DNA from: Myxococcus flavus | GTDB taxonomy: Bacteria > Myxococcota > Myxococcia > Myxococcales > Myxococcaceae | Reading direction: 5' to 3' | DNA length: 64,000 nt | NCBI RefSeq assembly: GCF_050038885.1 | Contig: NZ_CP143624.1 | Coordinates: 1,860,001-1,924,000, forward strand | Shown here: piece after piece, positions 61,322-64,000 of the stretch | Layout of the letters: every line of letters begins with the position of its first letter | How positions within the stretch are numbered: position 1 is the stretch's first letter | Translations under genes and position numbers: made by a program | The notes under the pieces: generated by a model | What the model was told of the DNA's origin: nothing | Seen by the model: only the letters and a program-made list of their open reading frames with translations | Databases searched by the model: none

Positions 61322-61711
61322 AGGTAACGACTCCTTCCCTCTCCAGGAGAGACCAATTTCCACTGTAACCTCCCGCCATCTCTAGGCTTTTTCTTCGGAC
61401 AGCGAGTCTCGACATTGCCGCTCAGAACCGGGGGCCCTTGGCCAGGTGCCCCATGAACGAGGCGGCAAGATGCGGAGGTCAAGACTCACTCGAAGCCCCA
61501 GAACCCCTTCCCCGTTCAAGGGGATCAAGATGAGGGGGCGGTCATGTTGTTCACCCCCTCATCACGATTCCGGACAGGGTGTTGAACCCACTGAAGGAGT
61601 GATTCCGAGGGGTTGCAGACTCCTGAAGGCTGGACAGTTCCAGCCCGCCATCGGGTGGTGCGCGTCAATCTCCCGCGATGCCAAGTCCCTGGAATTCCTC
61701 GGGGGTGGGGC
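61322..61711 (+). other. Leader region of the polymerase gene
   Basis: About 390 bases with no gene. It holds two neighbouring inverted repeats (61505-61564) and G-rich runs. The promoter should be here, but I cannot fix its boxes. Confidence 0.45.
61505..61564. promoter_or_regulatory. Pair of inverted repeats upstream of the polymerase gene
   Basis: CCCCTT-N8-AAGGGG (61505-61524) is followed closely by GATGAGGGGG-N15-CCCCCTCATC (61530-61564), a perfect ten-base dyad. They lie about 150 bases before the polymerase start. They could be binding sites for the polymerase's own HTH domain, an operator, or part of an origin. The function is inferred. Confidence 0.55.
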
Positions 61712-63997
61712 GTGAACGAGGAGGATTTGCAGGCGCATCTGGGCGTGCTCCTGTCCCGGACGCTCACCCGCCTACGTCGTCGGCCCCGAGCGTACCCGCA
61801 CACCGCGCTGGTGGGAGTGAGCGTGAAATGGGACGAGGAGCATGGCACCCCGCTGCTGGTGCAGTTCGTCACCCTCACGGGCGAGCACGTCCACGCTCAA
61901 GCTTATGATTTACCCGAGGGACGGCTCACGGGCGGACAGCTCATCGACTGCATCCGGGAGGTGCTCCGGCGGGCCGATGCCGTGCCGCCCGCTCGGCGCG
62001 GAATCCGCCAGGTGCACGTGGTGACGCATGAGGCCAGCAGTCTCCTCGCCCTCTTTCCGTCTGCCGTGACCGAGGCGCGCGTGGAGCAGGTGGGCAAGGC
62101 ACACCACGGGCGGCTGGAGCGCGTGAAACGCGACGAGGGCACCTGGGACGTGCGCTTGGTGGACGTGTCCAGCTACTTCCCGAAGATTCCCCTGGAGGAA
62201 ATCGCCCGGACCGTGGGCCTTCGCCGCCTGGACGTGGACGGACCGCACCTCGCCGAACTGAAGCGGACGGACCCGGCACGACTGGTGGCCCATGCAGCCC
62301 GGGATGCGGAGGTGCCCCTGCGTGCCATGCGCGGCTTCCGGGAGAGCGTGCTGCGCGAATGGAACATCGACGTGCTCGGCAGCCGCACCCTGCCGTCCAT
62401 CGCCTCCGCCATCTTCCGCCTGCACTTCGCCCGCAGCGGCCCCGCTCCGGTGAAGAAGCAGCAGGTGGTTCGCAAGGTGAGAAAGGGCGTGACCTTCCGG
62501 GATGAGCCTCGCGTGGAGCAGGTCTTCGACGGAGACCCGCGCGTGCGCACCCTGGCCTGCCGCGCCTACTGGGGCGCGCAGTCGGAGGCGTTCCGGCGCG
62601 GATTCCACGTCGGAGCCTTCGCCGAGTACGACGCGGTGAGCCTCTACCCGCATGCGGCGCTCCTCCAGCCGCTGCCCCATGCCAGAACGCGGTGGGAGCG
62701 CCTGGAGTCCCTCGCCCAGGTGCAAGACTACGAGGGCTTCGGCACCTTCAACTTCGTCTTCCCGGAGGACACGCGCTACCCGTGCCTGCCGGTCCACCGC
62801 CAAGGTGTGCACCGCCTCGTGTTCCCGTTCCAGGGCACCACCTCCTGCACGCTGGCCGAGGTGCGCCTGGCGCTGCGCATGGGAGCAAAGGTGGCGCTGG
62901 TGGAAGCACATGGCTTCAAGCCCGGCTCGCGCGAGCGCGACCACGACGTGGGCCGCTACATGCGGCACTTCCTCCAGCAGAAGGGGGCCGCCAAGAGGGG
63001 CAGCCTGGAGTACGCCACCGCGAAGCTCTTCGCCAACGCCTTGCTGGGCAAGCTGGCCGAGCGCATGCGGAGTTCGGGGCTCTTGGATTTCGAGCGCGAG
63101 GCGCAGCTGCGGGGCTTCGGTCCGGGATTGGGAGCCGCCATCCACAGCTCGCCGGGGCTGCGCGCCGCGCTCAAGGGGCCGCACGACGTGGGCAGCGCCT
63201 TCGCACCGGAGTGGGCCACGTTGATTCTGGGTCGAGCCCGTGCCCACATGGCCGACATCACCTCGCGTGGCGCCCTCCTCGTCTCCACCGACGCCATCAT
63301 CTGCCCCGAGGAACTGGACCTGCGCTGTGAAGGGCTCGACGCGCTGGAGAGCGTCGGCAGCGGGATGCGCCTGGAGCACCGGGCGGATGCCGTCTTCATC
63401 GCCCGCGCTCGCCTCTATGCCCTGCTGCAAAAGGTGGAGAACGTGCGGCCAGGTGAGCCGGTCCTGGGCGCGGATGACACCTGGGCCGTGGTGCGTGTGG
63501 CCCGCCAGGGCACGAGCGAGTCGGAGAAGGACTTCGCGCAAACGCTCCTGGCCTGCCTGCGCGAGGGGCGGGACGTGGCCCCGACGCGCATCAGGAAGCG
63601 CCGGCTGACAGCAGAGGCAGCCGTGCGCGAGCACAAGCCCATCCACTCCGTGGTGGAAGAGGAGGTGCGCACGGGCTTCTCGTGGGACGGTAAGCGCCGG
63701 CTGCGCGACCGTGACTGCAACCTCTTCACCCAGAGCACTGACACCATGCCGTACCAGACTCTCGCACGCCTGGAGGCGGGTGAGCGTCAGCGGCAGGTTC
63801 AAGAGAGAGGTGTGCGCCTGAAGAAGTCACGAGTGCCGGTCCACAAGGTGGAGAAGGCCCTCGCCCTTCTGCGCAGCGGCAAGAGCGTGCGAGCGGTGGC
63901 CAAGGAACTGGAACTGGCCCGAGCCACGGTCGGCGACATCAAGAAGCGCGCTGGCGTGGGCCCCGTGCAATCTGGCGAAGGAGGCACCGATGAGTAA
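61712..63997 (+). CDS. Family-B DNA polymerase (protein-primed/mobile-element type) with C-terminal HTH
   Basis: A 761-residue polymerase of the DNA_pol_B_2 group. The lead-in RAYWGAQSEAFRRGFHVG precedes motif A, AEYDAVSLYPHA (Asp307). Motif B is EYATAKLFANALLGKL (Lys438, Asn442, Gly446). Motif C is GALLVSTDAIIC (Asp527), where the usual DTD is STD. A KxY-like RARLY follows at 565-569. The N-terminal exonuclease domain seems degenerate: ExoI reads VGVSVKW, ExoII THEASSLL, and only the ExoIII Asp198 remains. Residues 705-747 form a recombinase-type HTH (GKSVRAVAKELELARATVGD). The GTG start follows GGGGGTGGGG. The stop overlaps the next gene. Confidence 0.85.
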   Translation: MNEEDLQAHLGVLLSRTLTRLRRRPRAYPHTALVGVSVKWDEEHGTPLLVQFVTLTGEHVHAQAYDLPEGRLTGGQLIDCIREVLRRADAVPPARRGIRQVHVVTHEASSLLALFPSAVTEARVEQVGKAHHGRLERVKRDEGTWDVRLVDVSSYFPKIPLEEIARTVGLRRLDVDGPHLAELKRTDPARLVAHAARDAEVPLRAMRGFRESVLREWNIDVLGSRTLPSIASAIFRLHFARSGPAPVKKQQVVRKVRKGVTFRDEPRVEQVFDGDPRVRTLACRAYWGAQSEAFRRGFHVGAFAEYDAVSLYPHAALLQPLPHARTRWERLESLAQVQDYEGFGTFNFVFPEDTRYPCLPVHRQGVHRLVFPFQGTTSCTLAEVRLALRMGAKVALVEAHGFKPGSRERDHDVGRYMRHFLQQKGAAKRGSLEYATAKLFANALLGKLAERMRSSGLLDFEREAQLRGFGPGLGAAIHSSPGLRAALKGPHDVGSAFAPEWATLILGRARAHMADITSRGALLVSTDAIICPEELDLRCEGLDALESVGSGMRLEHRADAVFIARARLYALLQKVENVRPGEPVLGADDTWAVVRVARQGTSESEKDFAQTLLACLREGRDVAPTRIRKRRLTAEAAVREHKPIHSVVEEEVRTGFSWDGKRRLRDRDCNLFTQSTDTMPYQTLARLEAGERQRQVQERGVRLKKSRVPVHKVEKALALLRSGKSVRAVAKELELARATVGDIKKRAGVGPVQSGEGGTDE

Positions 63998-64000
63998 GCC
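63990..64000 (+). CDS. Start of a further gene, cut by window edge
   Basis: ATGAGTAAGCC begins after AAGGAGG at five bases, inside the last codons of the polymerase gene. The strong site and overlap show that it is translated with the polymerase. Only four codons (MSKP) are visible, so the product is unknown. Confidence 0.6.

Noticed and set aside
61910..63802. A 630-codon minus-strand frame opposite the polymerase
   Set aside because: Low-complexity shadow. Polymerase motifs A, B and C on the plus strand decide the coding strand.
1..64000. A single mobile island spanning the whole window
   Set aside because: Conserved housekeeping genes (hflKC) and several ordinary chromosomal genes lie inside, and no pair of outer attachment sites is visible.

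Overview
The window looks like chromosomal DNA of a myxobacterium, most likely the Myxococcus/Corallococcus/Pyxidicoccus group. The basis is very high GC with GC-rich third codon positions, many small lipoproteins, DAG/TP-rich linkers, an RCC1-repeat exported protein, M57-type protease and SBBP-type repeat remnants. The species is an inference. No rRNA, tRNA or CRISPR array was found.

The left part (1-42 kb) is accessory chromosome. Intact genes include a quinone oxidoreductase, a ClC transporter with its MarR regulator, a TetR/GFA-like pair, a SAM methyltransferase, a GH114 lipoprotein and a protein of 72-residue tandem repeats. They continue with a PP2C-like phosphatase, an AlkD-like protein, an SdpC-like toxin, a flavin amine oxidase, a GrpB protein, an RCC1 protein, a YjhX-type toxin and a short-chain dehydrogenase operon facing an HxlR regulator. 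The HflK/HflC pair closes the section. Between them lies a dense litter of broken genes and element fragments: IS3, IS5 and repeated 3' ends of an IS91-like transposase. The IS91-like ends sit exactly where several genes stop.

The middle part (43-50 kb) has a recombinase remnant, an excisionase-like gene and a two-gene module: a large N6-adenine DNA methyltransferase overlapping a small PD-(D/E)xK nuclease-like protein. This is a probable restriction or defence unit. A small-ORF cluster follows.

The right part (51-64 kb) carries three transposons whose ends and target duplications can be read directly. They are an intact IS21-type element (51003-53633, duplication ATTAG), a 3.3-kb Mu/Tn7/Tn5053-style element (54292-57584, duplication ATCAG) and a damaged IS21-type element (57651-60131, duplication TCCAGC). 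Removing the last two restores one continuous 289-codon minus-strand gene.

Beyond 60.4 kb is a frameshifted gene of unknown role, a pair of inverted repeats and a 761-residue family-B DNA polymerase of the protein-primed/mobile-element type. The polymerase has a degenerate proofreading domain and a C-terminal helix-turn-helix, and overlaps the start of a further gene at the window edge. This polymerase locus is the most likely new system here. The methyltransferase/nuclease pair and the small DDE transposon come next.
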